Of a stretch of DNA of 64,000 nucleotides, positions 8,916-17,473 are shown piece by piece. Numbering within the stretch: position 1 is the stretch's first letter; the number at the start of each line of letters is the position of its first letter. The stretch spans positions 101,247 through 165,246 of the forward strand of contig JANXSZ010000028.1 in NCBI GenBank assembly GCA_025356445.1, written 5' to 3'. Made by a program: the position numbers and the translations under genes. The notes under the pieces were generated by a model. It did no database searches, had not been told where the DNA came from, and worked only from the letters and a program-made list of their open reading frames with translations. The DNA is from Betaproteobacteria bacterium (GTDB lineage Bacteria > Pseudomonadota > Gammaproteobacteria > Burkholderiales > Burkholderiaceae_C).

Positions 8916-10039
8916 AACACCCCTCACTTGCGGCATTCACCGTGCCTGCTACGTTTTGTATAGCTGCTTGTGCGCTACTGGCTTGCACTGCAGCCTTGTC
9001 TGCACCTGAAAAGACCCTTGCAGCAGCGGCAGCAACCAAACCAGCCCTCACCGTCACCATCGCCAAGCCCCAAACCACCAACCTGAGCCTGCAACTCAGC
9101 GCCAACGGCAGCATTGCCGCCTGGCAAGACGCCCTCATCGGCGCGCAGGCCAACGGTTTGCCGCTGCGCGAAGTCAACGTGAACGTGGGCGACTGGGTGC
9201 GCAAAGGGCAGGTATTGGCCAGTTTTGCTACTGAAACCGTAGCAGCTGATGCCCAACAGGCGCGCGCTACATTGGCAGAAGCCCAGGCCAACGCCGCAGA
9301 AGCCAGCATCAACGCCACCCGTGCCCGCACCCTGCAAGGCACCGACGCACTGAGTGCCCAGCAAATCACCCAGTTCATCACCGCCGAGAAAACCGCCCAA
9401 GCCCGTGCCGACGCTGCCCAGGCTACCTTGGCGGCCCAACAGCTGCGCGTCAACCAGGCCCAGGTGCTGGCCCCTGACAGCGGCGTCATCTCAGCCCGCA
9501 GCGCCACCGTGGGGGCCGTGGTGGGCAGCGGCACAGAGCTGTTCCGCATGGTGCGCCAGGGGCGGCTGGAATGGCGGGCCGAAGTCACCTCCAGCGAGCT
9601 CGCCCGCCTCAAACCTGGCCTGCTCGCCACCGTGACTGCCGCCAGCGGCGCGCAGGTCAAAGGCAAAGTGCGGATGATCGCGCCCACCGTGGACCCGCAA
9701 ACCCGCGCGGTGCTGGTCTACGTGGACATTCCGCCCATGACCGCTGGCGCCAGTGGAGGGCTCATCCTGCCAGGGATGTTCGCCAAAGGTGTGTTTGAGT
9801 TTGGTGCATCCAATGGGCTGACCGTGCCCCAGCAAGCCGTGGTGATCCGCGACGGTTTCGCCTACGTGTTCCGCTGGAGTGCAGATGGCCATGTGCTGCA
9901 AACCAAAGTGCAGACCGGGCGGCGCAGCGGCACGCAGGTCGAGATCGTCAGCGGGCTGAAGCCTGAAGAGGCTGTGATCGTCACTGGTGCTGGTTTTTTG
10001 AACGATGGCGATCTGGTCAAAGTCGTTACAGCGAAGTAG
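8912..10039 (+). CDS. RND efflux periplasmic adaptor (membrane fusion protein)
   Basis: The 375-residue adaptor joins the inner-membrane pump to the outer-membrane channel. An N-terminal hydrophobic segment (signal peptide or anchor, roughly residues 8-30) is followed by the lipoyl-like half ANGLPLREVNVNVGDWVRKG, an alanine-rich coiled-coil hairpin (about residues 110-175) and the second lipoyl half QVLAPDSGVISARSATVG. A beta-barrel domain with VRMIAPTVDPQTRAVLVYVD comes last. It overlaps the preceding gene by four bases and is nine bases ahead of the pump gene. The signal peptide region contains a copy of the 17-bp GCTAY-N7-RTAGC repeat (8948-8964), and another lies at 9227-9243. Confidence 0.95.
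   Translation: MKHPSLAAFTVPATFCIAACALLACTAALSAPEKTLAAAAATKPALTVTIAKPQTTNLSLQLSANGSIAAWQDALIGAQANGLPLREVNVNVGDWVRKGQVLASFATETVAADAQQARATLAEAQANAAEASINATRARTLQGTDALSAQQITQFITAEKTAQARADAAQATLAAQQLRVNQAQVLAPDSGVISARSATVGAVVGSGTELFRMVRQGRLEWRAEVTSSELARLKPGLLATVTAASGAQVKGKVRMIAPTVDPQTRAVLVYVDIPPMTAGASGGLILPGMFAKGVFEFGASNGLTVPQQAVVIRDGFAYVFRWSADGHVLQTKVQTGRRSGTQVEIVSGLKPEEAVIVTGAGFLNDGDLVKVVTAK
8948..8964. repeat. 17-bp dispersed inverted repeat
   Basis: GCTACGTTTTGTATAGC, in the signal-peptide region of the efflux adaptor gene. Confidence 0.65.
9227..9243. repeat. 17-bp dispersed inverted repeat
   Basis: GCTACTGAAACCGTAGC, perfect 5-bp arms, in the adaptor coiled-coil region. Confidence 0.7.
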
Positions 10040-10048
10040 GCGCAGGCG

Positions 10049-13000
10049 ATGAATTTCTCCGCCTATTCCATCAAAAACCCTATCCCGGCGTTGCTGCTGT
10101 TCGTGCTGCTGACGCTGGCCGGGCTGTTGGCGTTCAAAGCCAATGTGGTGCAGGATTTCCCTGACATTGAGCTGCCCATCGTCACCGTGGTGGCCAGCTT
10201 GCCCGGCGCAGCCCCCGCGCAACTGGAAACCGAAGTTGCCCGCAAGATTGAAGATGCCGTCGCCACGCTGCAAGGCCTGAAAAACCTCTACACCACAGTG
10301 CTCGACGGGGAAGTCACCGTGACCGCCGAGTTCGTTCTGGAGAAGAACCTCTCCGACGCTGTGAACGAGGTGCGCGACGCCGTGGCCCGCGTGCGGGCCG
10401 AGTTGCCCAGCGATCTGCGTGACCCAGCAGTCACCAAAGCCTCCACCGCAGGCCGCGTGGTGCTGACGTTCACCGCGCAATCGGACAAACTCGATGCGCA
10501 AGAACTCAGCTGGTTCGTCGACAACACCGTCGCCAAGCGTCTGCTGTCGGTGCCCGGTCTGGGTGCCGTCAAACGCCGGGGCGGGGCCAACCGGGAAGTC
10601 CGCGTTGAGCTGAATGCCGACAAGATGGCCGCCTTCGGCCTCACCGCCATTGACGTGTCCCACCGCTTGCGTTTGGTGCAGCAAGACGCCCCCGGGGGGC
10701 GTGGCGACGTGAGCGGGGCCGAACAGGCGGTCCGCACCCTGGCCACCGCCAAAACCGCGCAAGAACTCGCCACGCTGGACATCCCGCTGGCCGACGGCCG
10801 CCACATCCGCCTCGACCAGTTCGCCACCGTCACCGACACCGTGGCCGAGCCGCGTGCGCTGGCACTGCAAGACGGCAAACCTGTGGTGGGCTTCGAGGTG
10901 TTCCGCACCAAAGGTGCGAGCGAGATTGACGTGGCCCGGGGGGCACGTGCCGCCGTGGCCGAATTGCAAGCCGCAACACCGAATGTCACCCTGACCCAGG
11001 TCATCGACAACGCCCAGCCAGTGGAAGAAAACTTTGTCGGTTCGATGGAGCTTTTGTACGAAGGGGCCGCGCTGGCTGTGCTGGTGGTGCTCTGGTTTTT
11101 GCGCGACTGGCGAGCCACGCTGGTGGCCGCTGCGGCGCTACCGCTGTCCGTCATCCCGGCCTTTTTGGGCATCAAATGGTTTGGCTATAGCATCAACACG
11201 GTGACGCTGCTGTCGCTGGCGCTGGTGGTGGGCGTGCTGGTGGACGACGCGATTGTCGAGATCGAAAACATCGAACGCCACCTGCGCATGGGCAAAACCC
11301 CAATGCAGGCAGCACTGGAAGCGGCGGACGAGATCGGTATGGCGGTGATCGCCACCACCTTCGCCTTGGTGGCGGTGTTTTTGCCTACCGCCTTCATGGG
11401 CGGCGTCCCGGGCTTGTTTTTCAAGCAATTCGGCTGGACAGCCGTGCTGGCGATTTTGGCCTCCTTGCTGGTGGCACGCCTGCTGACGCCCATGATGGCG
11501 GCGTACCTGATGAAGCCCAATGCTGTTCAATTTGTAGCTATTGATGCCCTGCCAGAGCGCACGACAGACAGTTTCATCATGAAAAAGTACCTCGCCACAG
11601 TGCGCTGGTGCCTTCACCACCGTTGGGTCACAGCCGCAGCCTCTTTGGCGTTCTTCGTGGGCTCACTGATGCTGGTGCCTCTGCTGCCCACCGGCTTTGT
11701 GCCACCGGCTGACCGTGCCCAAACCCAGATCAACCTGGAACTCCCCCCCGGCAGCACGCTGAACGACACCCTGGCCGTGGCCGAAGCGGCACGGCAGGCG
11801 GCGATGCAGGTCAAAGGCATCACTGGCGTGTTCAGCTCGGTGGGTGGCGGCTCCAGCGGCGACGCGTTTGCACCCGGTGCGGCGGCTGAGGCCCGGCGGG
11901 CGGTGCTGACGCTGACCACCGTTCACCGCACTGAGCGCCACGAATCGCTGCAAACGCTGGAATCCGACATCCGAGAGCGCCTCTCCGACATACCCGGTGC
12001 CCGCTTCCAGGTTGGCCCGCCAGACACGGGGGTGAAAATGCAACTGGTACTCAAAAGCACCGACCCCCTGCTTTTGAACGCCACCGCCAAACAGGTGGAA
12101 CGCGAGCTGCGCACCCTGCAAGGGATCGGCAACGTCAGCAGCAGCGCGTCCCTGGTACGCCCCGAAATCATCGTGCGGCCCGACTTCGCCAAAGCCGCCG
12201 ACCTGGGCGTCACCGCAGCCAGCATCGGCGAGACGGTGCGCGTGGCGACAGCGGGCGACTACGACATCAACCTGCCCAAACTCAACCTGACAGAGCGCCA
12301 GGTGCTGATCCGCGTCAAGCTGCCCGATGCGGTGCGGGCGGATTTGGCGCAGTTGGAGCGCTTGACCGTCCCAGGCAAATCCGGCCCGGTGATGCTGGCC
12401 AACGTCGCCACCCTCTCCTTGGACGCGGGCCCCGCCCAAATCGATCGCCTGAACCGCAGCCGCAACGTGACCTTTGACGTGGAACTCGGCAGCCGCCAGT
12501 TGGGCGAAGTCAACGAAGAAGCCCGCGCCCTGCCCGCCCTGAAAAACTTGCCCCCGAACGTGCAAATCGCCGAATTGGGCGACGCACAAGAGATGCAAGC
12601 CCTGTTCGCCAACTTTGGCGTGGCCATGGCCATTGGCGTGCTGTGCATCTACGGCGTGCTGGTGCTGCTGTTCCACGACTTCATGCAGCCAGTGACGATT
12701 CTGGCCGCACTGCCCTTGAGCATTGGCGGCGCGTTTGTCGCATTGCTGCTGACGGGCAAAGCACTCTCGATGCCATCGATGATCGGCCTCATCATGCTGA
12801 TGGGCATCGTCACCAAAAATTCGATTTTGCTGGTGGACTACGCGATTTTGGCCAGAGCGGCCGGCATGAACCGCTTCGACGCGCTGGTAGACGCCTGCCA
12901 CAAACGCAGCCGCCCGATTGTGATGACCACCATTGCGATGGGTGCTGGCATGCTGCCACTCGCCTTGGGCTGGGGCGCCGACCCGAGTTTTCGCAGCCCG

Positions 13001-13129
13001 ATGGCCGTGGCGGTGATAGGCGGGTTGATCACCTCAACGCTGCTGAGTTTGCTGGTGGTGCCTGCGGTGTTCACGTTTGTGGACGATGTGGCGCTGGGGG
13101 TGCGGCGGGGATTCAAGCGGGGCAGGTAG
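10049..13129 (+). CDS. RND-family inner-membrane efflux pump (AcrB/HAE1-like)
   Basis: A 1026-residue proton-driven exporter of the hydrophobe/amphiphile RND family. It has the N-terminal membrane segment after NFSAYSIKNPIPALLLF, two large periplasmic loops, and the TM4 proton-relay region VVGVLVDDAIVEIENIER near residue 400. The second half repeats the fold, with LIMLMGIVTKNSILLVDYA near the C-terminus. It ends the plus-strand operon that begins with the carrier protein. The loop after MKPNAVQFVAIDALPERTTD looks like a lineage-specific insertion and holds a 17-bp dispersed repeat (11522-11538). The exported substrate is unknown; context suggests the product of the upstream ACP/KS/reductase genes, but general drug efflux is also possible. 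Confidence 0.95.
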   Translation: MNFSAYSIKNPIPALLLFVLLTLAGLLAFKANVVQDFPDIELPIVTVVASLPGAAPAQLETEVARKIEDAVATLQGLKNLYTTVLDGEVTVTAEFVLEKNLSDAVNEVRDAVARVRAELPSDLRDPAVTKASTAGRVVLTFTAQSDKLDAQELSWFVDNTVAKRLLSVPGLGAVKRRGGANREVRVELNADKMAAFGLTAIDVSHRLRLVQQDAPGGRGDVSGAEQAVRTLATAKTAQELATLDIPLADGRHIRLDQFATVTDTVAEPRALALQDGKPVVGFEVFRTKGASEIDVARGARAAVAELQAATPNVTLTQVIDNAQPVEENFVGSMELLYEGAALAVLVVLWFLRDWRATLVAAAALPLSVIPAFLGIKWFGYSINTVTLLSLALVVGVLVDDAIVEIENIERHLRMGKTPMQAALEAADEIGMAVIATTFALVAVFLPTAFMGGVPGLFFKQFGWTAVLAILASLLVARLLTPMMAAYLMKPNAVQFVAIDALPERTTDSFIMKKYLATVRWCLHHRWVTAAASLAFFVGSLMLVPLLPTGFVPPADRAQTQINLELPPGSTLNDTLAVAEAARQAAMQVKGITGVFSSVGGGSSGDAFAPGAAAEARRAVLTLTTVHRTERHESLQTLESDIRERLSDIPGARFQVGPPDTGVKMQLVLKSTDPLLLNATAKQVERELRTLQGIGNVSSSASLVRPEIIVRPDFAKAADLGVTAASIGETVRVATAGDYDINLPKLNLTERQVLIRVKLPDAVRADLAQLERLTVPGKSGPVMLANVATLSLDAGPAQIDRLNRSRNVTFDVELGSRQLGEVNEEARALPALKNLPPNVQIAELGDAQEMQALFANFGVAMAIGVLCIYGVLVLLFHDFMQPVTILAALPLSIGGAFVALLLTGKALSMPSMIGLIMLMGIVTKNSILLVDYAILARAAGMNRFDALVDACHKRSRPIVMTTIAMGAGMLPLALGWGADPSFRSPMAVAVIGGLITSTLLSLLVVPAVFTFVDDVALGVRRGFKRGR
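11522..11538. repeat. 17-bp dispersed inverted repeat
   Basis: GCTGTTCAATTTGTAGC, in a variable loop of the RND pump between membrane segments. Confidence 0.55.
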
Positions 13130-13131
13130 GC

Positions 13132-13653
13132 TTAGCGCACACTGCGGATCTTTTTCACCAGCGCCGTTGTCGAGTACCCGTCCACAAAGGCAATCGTCAT
13201 AGCAACCCCGCCATAAGCCTGTACAACCTTGGCCTCGGCCAGCAGGGCCATGTCGTAGTCGCCGCCTTTCACCAGCACATCAGGGCGCAGTTCGGTGATG
13301 AGTTCCAGTGGGGTGTCTTCGTCAAACCAAGTAACCAAACTGACGGACTCCAATGCGGCGATGACCATGGCACGGTCGGCCTCAGCGTTCAGCGGACGGT
13401 CGGGGCCTTTGCCCAAGCGCTTGGCGGAGGCATCGGTGTTCAGGGCGACGATGAGGCTGCCTGCCTCTCCTGCCAAGGCCCGCGCCTGCGCCAAGTAGCT
13501 CACATGGCCTCGGTGCAGCACGTCAAAGACGCCGTTGGTGAAGATAATGGGACGGGGTAAGGCGGCCAATCGCGCAGCCAGATCGGCGCGTTCGCAAAGT
13601 TTACGGGTGAAGGCCGGTAAGGCTGGCGTGGAGAGGTCAGGCGCAAGGTTCAT
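13132..13653 (-). CDS. rfaE2: D-glycero-beta-D-manno-heptose 1-phosphate adenylyltransferase (RfaE domain II)
   Basis: A 173-residue nucleotidyltransferase that activates heptose-1-phosphate to ADP-heptose for the lipopolysaccharide inner core. The cytidylyltransferase-like motif TNGVFDVLHRGHVSYL (HxGH as HRGH) and VALNTDASAKRLGKGPDRPL near the middle are diagnostic. In E. coli this activity is the C-terminal half of HldE; betaproteobacteria commonly encode it alone, as here. It converges on the RND pump gene with a two-base gap. The heptose kinase partner is not in this window. Confidence 0.93.
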   Translation of the reverse strand: MNLAPDLSTPALPAFTRKLCERADLAARLAALPRPIIFTNGVFDVLHRGHVSYLAQARALAGEAGSLIVALNTDASAKRLGKGPDRPLNAEADRAMVIAALESVSLVTWFDEDTPLELITELRPDVLVKGGDYDMALLAEAKVVQAYGGVAMTIAFVDGYSTTALVKKIRSVR

Positions 13654-13775
13654 GCGTGAATCCTAGCAGGTGGTTACAGCCCCGCCCGAGCGCAAAAATA
13701 ACAAAGCAATACGCCTTTTCCCCCTGTAGACCCCGATAACACTGCACAGCGGATTGACTCATAATCAGTGGCAGC

Positions 13776-15014
13776 ATGAAACTCGCCACCGTCAGCTTTA
13801 ATACCATCCCCCTCGGGCGGCCTTTGCCTTTTGCCCTGCGCACAGCCGATGGCATTTTATTGGCGAGCAAAGGCTATATATTCACCGAACGCGAAGCACT
13901 CGATACGCTGGCCGCCCATGGCACGCTGTACGTGGACGAGGAAGAATCCAAGTTGTACCGGCGACAGATGGCCTCGCAAATGAACGCGCTGGTCAACAAC
14001 CAGGACACCACGCTGGGACAAATTGCGGAGTCGCGCCTGTCGTCCATTGAATTGCAGTACAGCCCTGGCAGTGGGGGCGGCGGCATGGTGGACGATGTGC
14101 TGGCGGACAACGATGCGCCCATCGACTGGCTGGACATGCAAAGCCGCGCCAATTCGCTGATGCGCGACCCGAACAGCCTGCGCTTTTTGCACCGACTGGA
14201 CCGCCTGCACAAAGACCTGAGCACCATCGCCAAGCGCAATCCGGACACGATTTTGTTCGCATTGATTCACCTCACCGCAAGCGAAACCCTGTTTTACAGC
14301 GCCACCCACGCCATGCTGGTGTGCGTGATGTGCTCGCTGGCCGCACGCGATGTCCTCAACTGGTCACCCGAGCTGGAAACGGCGATGGCGCGTGCCTCGC
14401 TGACGATGAACCTGTCGATGACGGAATTGCAAGACCAACTCTCGGGCCAGCATCAGCCTCCCACACCCGACCAACGCCGCCAGATTGACACCCACGCCTC
14501 GCGCTCGGTCGAGATTTTGCAAAAACGGGGGGTTACAGATCCGGTCTGGCTGGGGGCCGTGCTGCACCACCACTCAGCGGTATCAGGCCCACTGGCCGGG
14601 CGCATCCCAGCGCAGCAAATTGCACGCTTGATTCAGCGGGCTGACGGGTTTGCAGCCCGCTTGTCCCCGCGTGCTTCGCGCGCGCCTATGGCTCCGTCAG
14701 CGGCCATGCAGGCGACCTATTTTGACGAAAGCCGCAAGGTAGACGAAGCCGGTGCCTCGCTCATCAAGGCGGTGGGCATTTACCCACCGGGCTCGTTTGT
14801 GAAGCTGGCCAGCAACGAGATCGCCACCGTGGTGCGGCGTGGCATCAATACCTTGACACCTCGGGTAGCGGTGCTGGTGAACAAGCAGGGTATGCCGATG
14901 GTGGAACCGGCGATCCGCGATACCCGTCTGCCTGAGCACCGTATTGTGGCCAGCGTGAGCTACAAAGACATCAAGGTACGCTCAGACTTGGTACGCTTGC
15001 TGACGTTGACTTGA
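13776..15014 (+). CDS. HD-GYP/HDOD-like signalling protein with degenerate metal-binding site
   Basis: A 412-residue cytoplasmic protein. An N-terminal segment of about 70 residues (ILLASKGYIFTEREALDTL) resembles the domain that precedes HD-GYP modules in many Burkholderiales proteins. It is followed by an all-helical region around residues 150-290. That region keeps scattered HD-GYP-like landmarks: IDTHASRSVEILQKRGV matches the HP..G..IL helix, and AVLHHHSAVSG sits where HHE..DG.GYP is expected. The HD dyad is absent and no GYP follows, so catalytic cyclic-di-GMP hydrolysis is unlikely. It is more plausibly a binding or scaffold protein, or a divergent family member. Its last 44 bases overlap the convergent ferritin-like gene. 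Confidence 0.6.
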   Translation: MKLATVSFNTIPLGRPLPFALRTADGILLASKGYIFTEREALDTLAAHGTLYVDEEESKLYRRQMASQMNALVNNQDTTLGQIAESRLSSIELQYSPGSGGGGMVDDVLADNDAPIDWLDMQSRANSLMRDPNSLRFLHRLDRLHKDLSTIAKRNPDTILFALIHLTASETLFYSATHAMLVCVMCSLAARDVLNWSPELETAMARASLTMNLSMTELQDQLSGQHQPPTPDQRRQIDTHASRSVEILQKRGVTDPVWLGAVLHHHSAVSGPLAGRIPAQQIARLIQRADGFAARLSPRASRAPMAPSAAMQATYFDESRKVDEAGASLIKAVGIYPPGSFVKLASNEIATVVRRGINTLTPRVAVLVNKQGMPMVEPAIRDTRLPEHRIVASVSYKDIKVRSDLVRLLTLT

Positions 15015-15900
15015 CGGACGCAGCAAGCTCTTGCGCCACTTGTTGCGCAGTTTCTTTGCGGTAGCGGTTCAACTCCTGGACAGTCTTGAAGCTGCGATCA
15101 AGCAGCAAACTCAGGTTGTGCAGGATACGGTCAACCACTTTGCCTTCCCAGATAGCATCAAAGTTGATTTGCTGGTTCAGCCACTGGTCCATCCAATCGG
15201 GATTGGGCACCCGACTTTGGACAGTATCTCTCGGGAACAGGCTTTTGTTCACATGCAAATTGGTCGGGTGCAGTGCCTGCGCAGTACGGCGGGCGCTGGC
15301 CATCAGCACACCGACTTTGCTGAATGCGGCCTTGGCCTCACAGCCAAAATTGGTGATGGCGCGCTTCATGTAGCGCAGGTAAGCCCCCCCGTGGCGGGCT
15401 TCGTCCTGGCTGAGCGTGGTGTAGATTTTTTTGATAACGGGCTCGGTGTGCCATTCTGCGGCGCGGCGGTACCAGTGGTTAAGGCGGATTTCACCGCAAA
15501 AATGCAACATCAAGGTCTCTAACGCGGGGGCAGGATCGAACTCAAAACGCACCTCGTGCAACTCGGCTTCAGTGGGCACCAGCTCGGGACGGAAACGGCG
15601 CAGGTACTCCATCAGCACCAACGAGTGTTTTTGCTCTTCAAAAAACCAGATCGACAGGAAGGCGCAAAAATCACTGTCACCCCGGTTGTCACGCAGGAAC
15701 ATCTCGGTTGCGGGCAGTGCAGCCCATTCCGTAATGGCGTTCATCTTGATGGTTTGCGCTTGCTCGTCAGTCAAGCTATGGGCTTCAAACGCACTCCAGG
15801 GAATGTCTTTTTCCATGTCCCAGCGGACGGATTCCAGCTGCTTGAATAATTCGGGGTACAGCATGGGGGTGGATACAACAGAAGGCATAGCGGTTGTCAT
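14971..15900 (-). CDS. Ferritin-like diiron protein
   Basis: A 309-residue mostly helical protein starting at ATG 15900. It has two ExxH iron-ligand motifs, FFEEQKHSLVL near residue 110 and LSQDEARHGGAYL near residue 195, plus supporting acidic residues in ATEMFLRDNRGD and HFCGEIRLNHW. This four-helix ligand pattern is that of ferritin-like oxygenases, desaturases and related diiron enzymes; the substrate is not evident. The open frame extends further upstream (to 16122), but that extension lacks family-like sequence. The gene runs divergently away from the oxidative-stress block at 17.4-25.5 kb and lies just downstream of the MerR-type regulator, so a role in lipid oxidation or stress is possible but unproven. 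Confidence 0.75.
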   Translation of the reverse strand: MTTAMPSVVSTPMLYPELFKQLESVRWDMEKDIPWSAFEAHSLTDEQAQTIKMNAITEWAALPATEMFLRDNRGDSDFCAFLSIWFFEEQKHSLVLMEYLRRFRPELVPTEAELHEVRFEFDPAPALETLMLHFCGEIRLNHWYRRAAEWHTEPVIKKIYTTLSQDEARHGGAYLRYMKRAITNFGCEAKAAFSKVGVLMASARRTAQALHPTNLHVNKSLFPRDTVQSRVPNPDWMDQWLNQQINFDAIWEGKVVDRILHNLSLLLDRSFKTVQELNRYRKETAQQVAQELAASVKSTSASVPSLSVP

Positions 15901-16009
15901 GGCGGATCTTTCAAAGCGTCGCGATGGTTTTATTCTATGCAATCGGCCTGACGTGTGCGTGACAGCCACCACACCCCAACGGGGTAGGACAGCATGCCGG
16001 GATGCCCTT

Positions 16010-17056
16010 TCAGGGCTGCGCGGCGGGGGACGCTGCCGGTGGAGGCACCAATTCCAGTTGATTTTTACGCCAGCGCAGCAGCTCATCGGCCACCAGCTCC
16101 AGCGCGGGTACCGCCAGCACACCGGGTACCGGTTTACGGATCAGTGCCTGGCATTGTCCGCAGACCCAGATTTCCACAGCGGCGGGCAAGGCCAGGCGCA
16201 GCTGCTCCAGTCCACCGGTGATATCACTGGGGTTGGCGCTCTCGCTGAAGCTTAAACACACGATATGGGCTTGGTGTACGGCACAGGCCTGCACGATGTC
16301 GTAAATGGGGGTTTGCACGCCCAAGGAGACACATTGGCAGGCTTCTAGGGTCAGCATGGCCTCGGCCATCAGGATGCCCAAACCACCGTACTCCTGCGGA
16401 AAGGTGGTCAGCAACACACAGGGCTGCGATTGCAGCGGTGGCGCAGGCATGCTGCCGATCGCGTTGTAGAGCACGCGTTTGGCACTTTCGGTAAAGGCAC
16501 GCTGGGCAAACACAGGTAACTGCCCACCCACGCCAGCGTCTCGCACCATCAGGCTCAGAGGCGCAATGCGGTCAGTCACAAAATGGGCCAGGCCCAGCTG
16601 CAACTGGCTTTGTGCCAACTGGCGGCGCAGTTTTTCAATATCGTGGCTCTGGATCAGCGTGAGGTACGCTTTCAGGTTGATACGTTTTTCGGCAGAGTAG
16701 GCGCGCCGACCCGTGGTGCGACGGCGAAGCTCGCGCGGCTCACCCATGCGGGCCAAGGCGTCGGCGTCCAGATTGACCAATTTGCCAGGGCGGTGGCCCG
16801 CGTCCAGCAAGCGCTTGATGAGACGGAGTTTCTCCAACTGATCGCGGGGGTAGCTGCGTTCGCCAAATACATCACGCCCAGGTTTGGGAAAGCCGTAACG
16901 GCGCTCCCAAACACGCAGGGTATCTTTGGGAATGCCGGTGTCACGCTCTACAGCAGCGATCGGCAGCAAGGCATCAAGATCTACCGTACCGCTGGGTTTG
17001 TCAGTGGCCATGTCTGTGGTGAAGTTGATGGGTAAAAGGTTATTTTGATTTTTCAT
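16010..17056 (-). CDS. MerR-family regulator with B12-binding-like domain (LitR/CarH relative)
   Basis: The N-terminal MerR helix-turn-helix is clear: LLPIAAVERDTGIPKDTLR then VWERRYGFPKPGRDVFGERSY (about residues 30-75). The C-terminal 200 residues align in layout with the cobalamin-binding regulators LitR/CarH. The usual upper-ligand W...EH motif is replaced by QLPVFAQRAFTES, and the lower DxHxxG-type site by TTFPQEYGGLG. Light-sensing B12 binding is therefore doubtful. LitR-type genes usually sit beside FAD-oxidoreductase/DUF1365/cfa clusters like the one downstream on the other strand, so this is its likely regulator. The start at 17056 is preferred over 17062 because CAGGGA lies six bases upstream of it. 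Confidence 0.85.
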   Translation of the reverse strand: MKNQNNLLPINFTTDMATDKPSGTVDLDALLPIAAVERDTGIPKDTLRVWERRYGFPKPGRDVFGERSYPRDQLEKLRLIKRLLDAGHRPGKLVNLDADALARMGEPRELRRRTTGRRAYSAEKRINLKAYLTLIQSHDIEKLRRQLAQSQLQLGLAHFVTDRIAPLSLMVRDAGVGGQLPVFAQRAFTESAKRVLYNAIGSMPAPPLQSQPCVLLTTFPQEYGGLGILMAEAMLTLEACQCVSLGVQTPIYDIVQACAVHQAHIVCLSFSESANPSDITGGLEQLRLALPAAVEIWVCGQCQALIRKPVPGVLAVPALELVADELLRWRKNQLELVPPPAASPAAQP

Positions 17057-17074
17057 AGGCATTCCCTGGGTCTC

Positions 17075-17285
17075 TTAAAGGCCTACCACGCAGTTACGGC
17101 CTGAGCCTTTGGCGAAGTAGAGGCGGTCGTCCGCCAATTTGAGTAACGTGTCTTTGGTCAGCGTGGTGCCAGAGGCCTCCGACCATCACTGCGTTGTAGT
17201 GCCCCATGAGCAAATCGGCCAGCATCTGGCGGTTGAGTTCCGCATCGTGCACAACCAGTATTTTTTGCAAACGGTGTTCTGACAT
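17075..17285 (-). pseudogene. Remnant of a receiver-GGDEF (diguanylate cyclase) gene with a large internal deletion
   Basis: The minus strand starts like a response-regulator receiver: MSEHRLQKILVV, then HDAELNRQMLADLL, with the first acidic pair already changed to HD. It breaks off after about 36 residues, before the phosphorylated Asp. In another frame the same DNA continues as LLKLADDRLYFAKGSGRNC and ends at TAA (17077-17075), which is the unmistakable C-terminal end of a GGDEF domain (AD..LY.AK..GRN). Several hundred codons between the two are missing, so no functional receiver or cyclase can be made. The remnant lies 19 bases upstream of the MerR start. Confidence 0.85.
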
Positions 17286-17473
17286 GCGAGGTTCCTAGGG
17301 TTCAAGAGCAAAGGACATAGCGTTTGTGCACAGTGGGCGGCAATACATGGAAACCAACAGGGCATCCATGACTCCAAAACAACTTCTTGCGCGTATTTCC
17401 TAATAATCCTCACCAGCGGCAATACATCCTGCCGCACCTCTGACGTTACATTTTCTAACAAAGGTTGCCACCC

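Noticed and set aside
9491..12901. Long minus-strand open frames (492 and 412 codons) inside the efflux genes
   Set aside because: Fully overlapped by the adaptor and pump genes, with no domain and compositional bias of mirror frames.
17338..17435. Direct repeat CGGCAATACAT (17338 and 17417) with a GCGGCA/TGCCGC stem
   Set aside because: Only two 11-base copies 79 bases apart in a decaying region; probably chance, and no mobile-element features accompany them.
17186..17461. 91-codon minus-strand frame over the 5' side of the cyclase remnant
   Set aside because: It has no family match, the Cys/Trp-rich end overlaps the pseudogene in another frame, and no ribosome binding site is visible.
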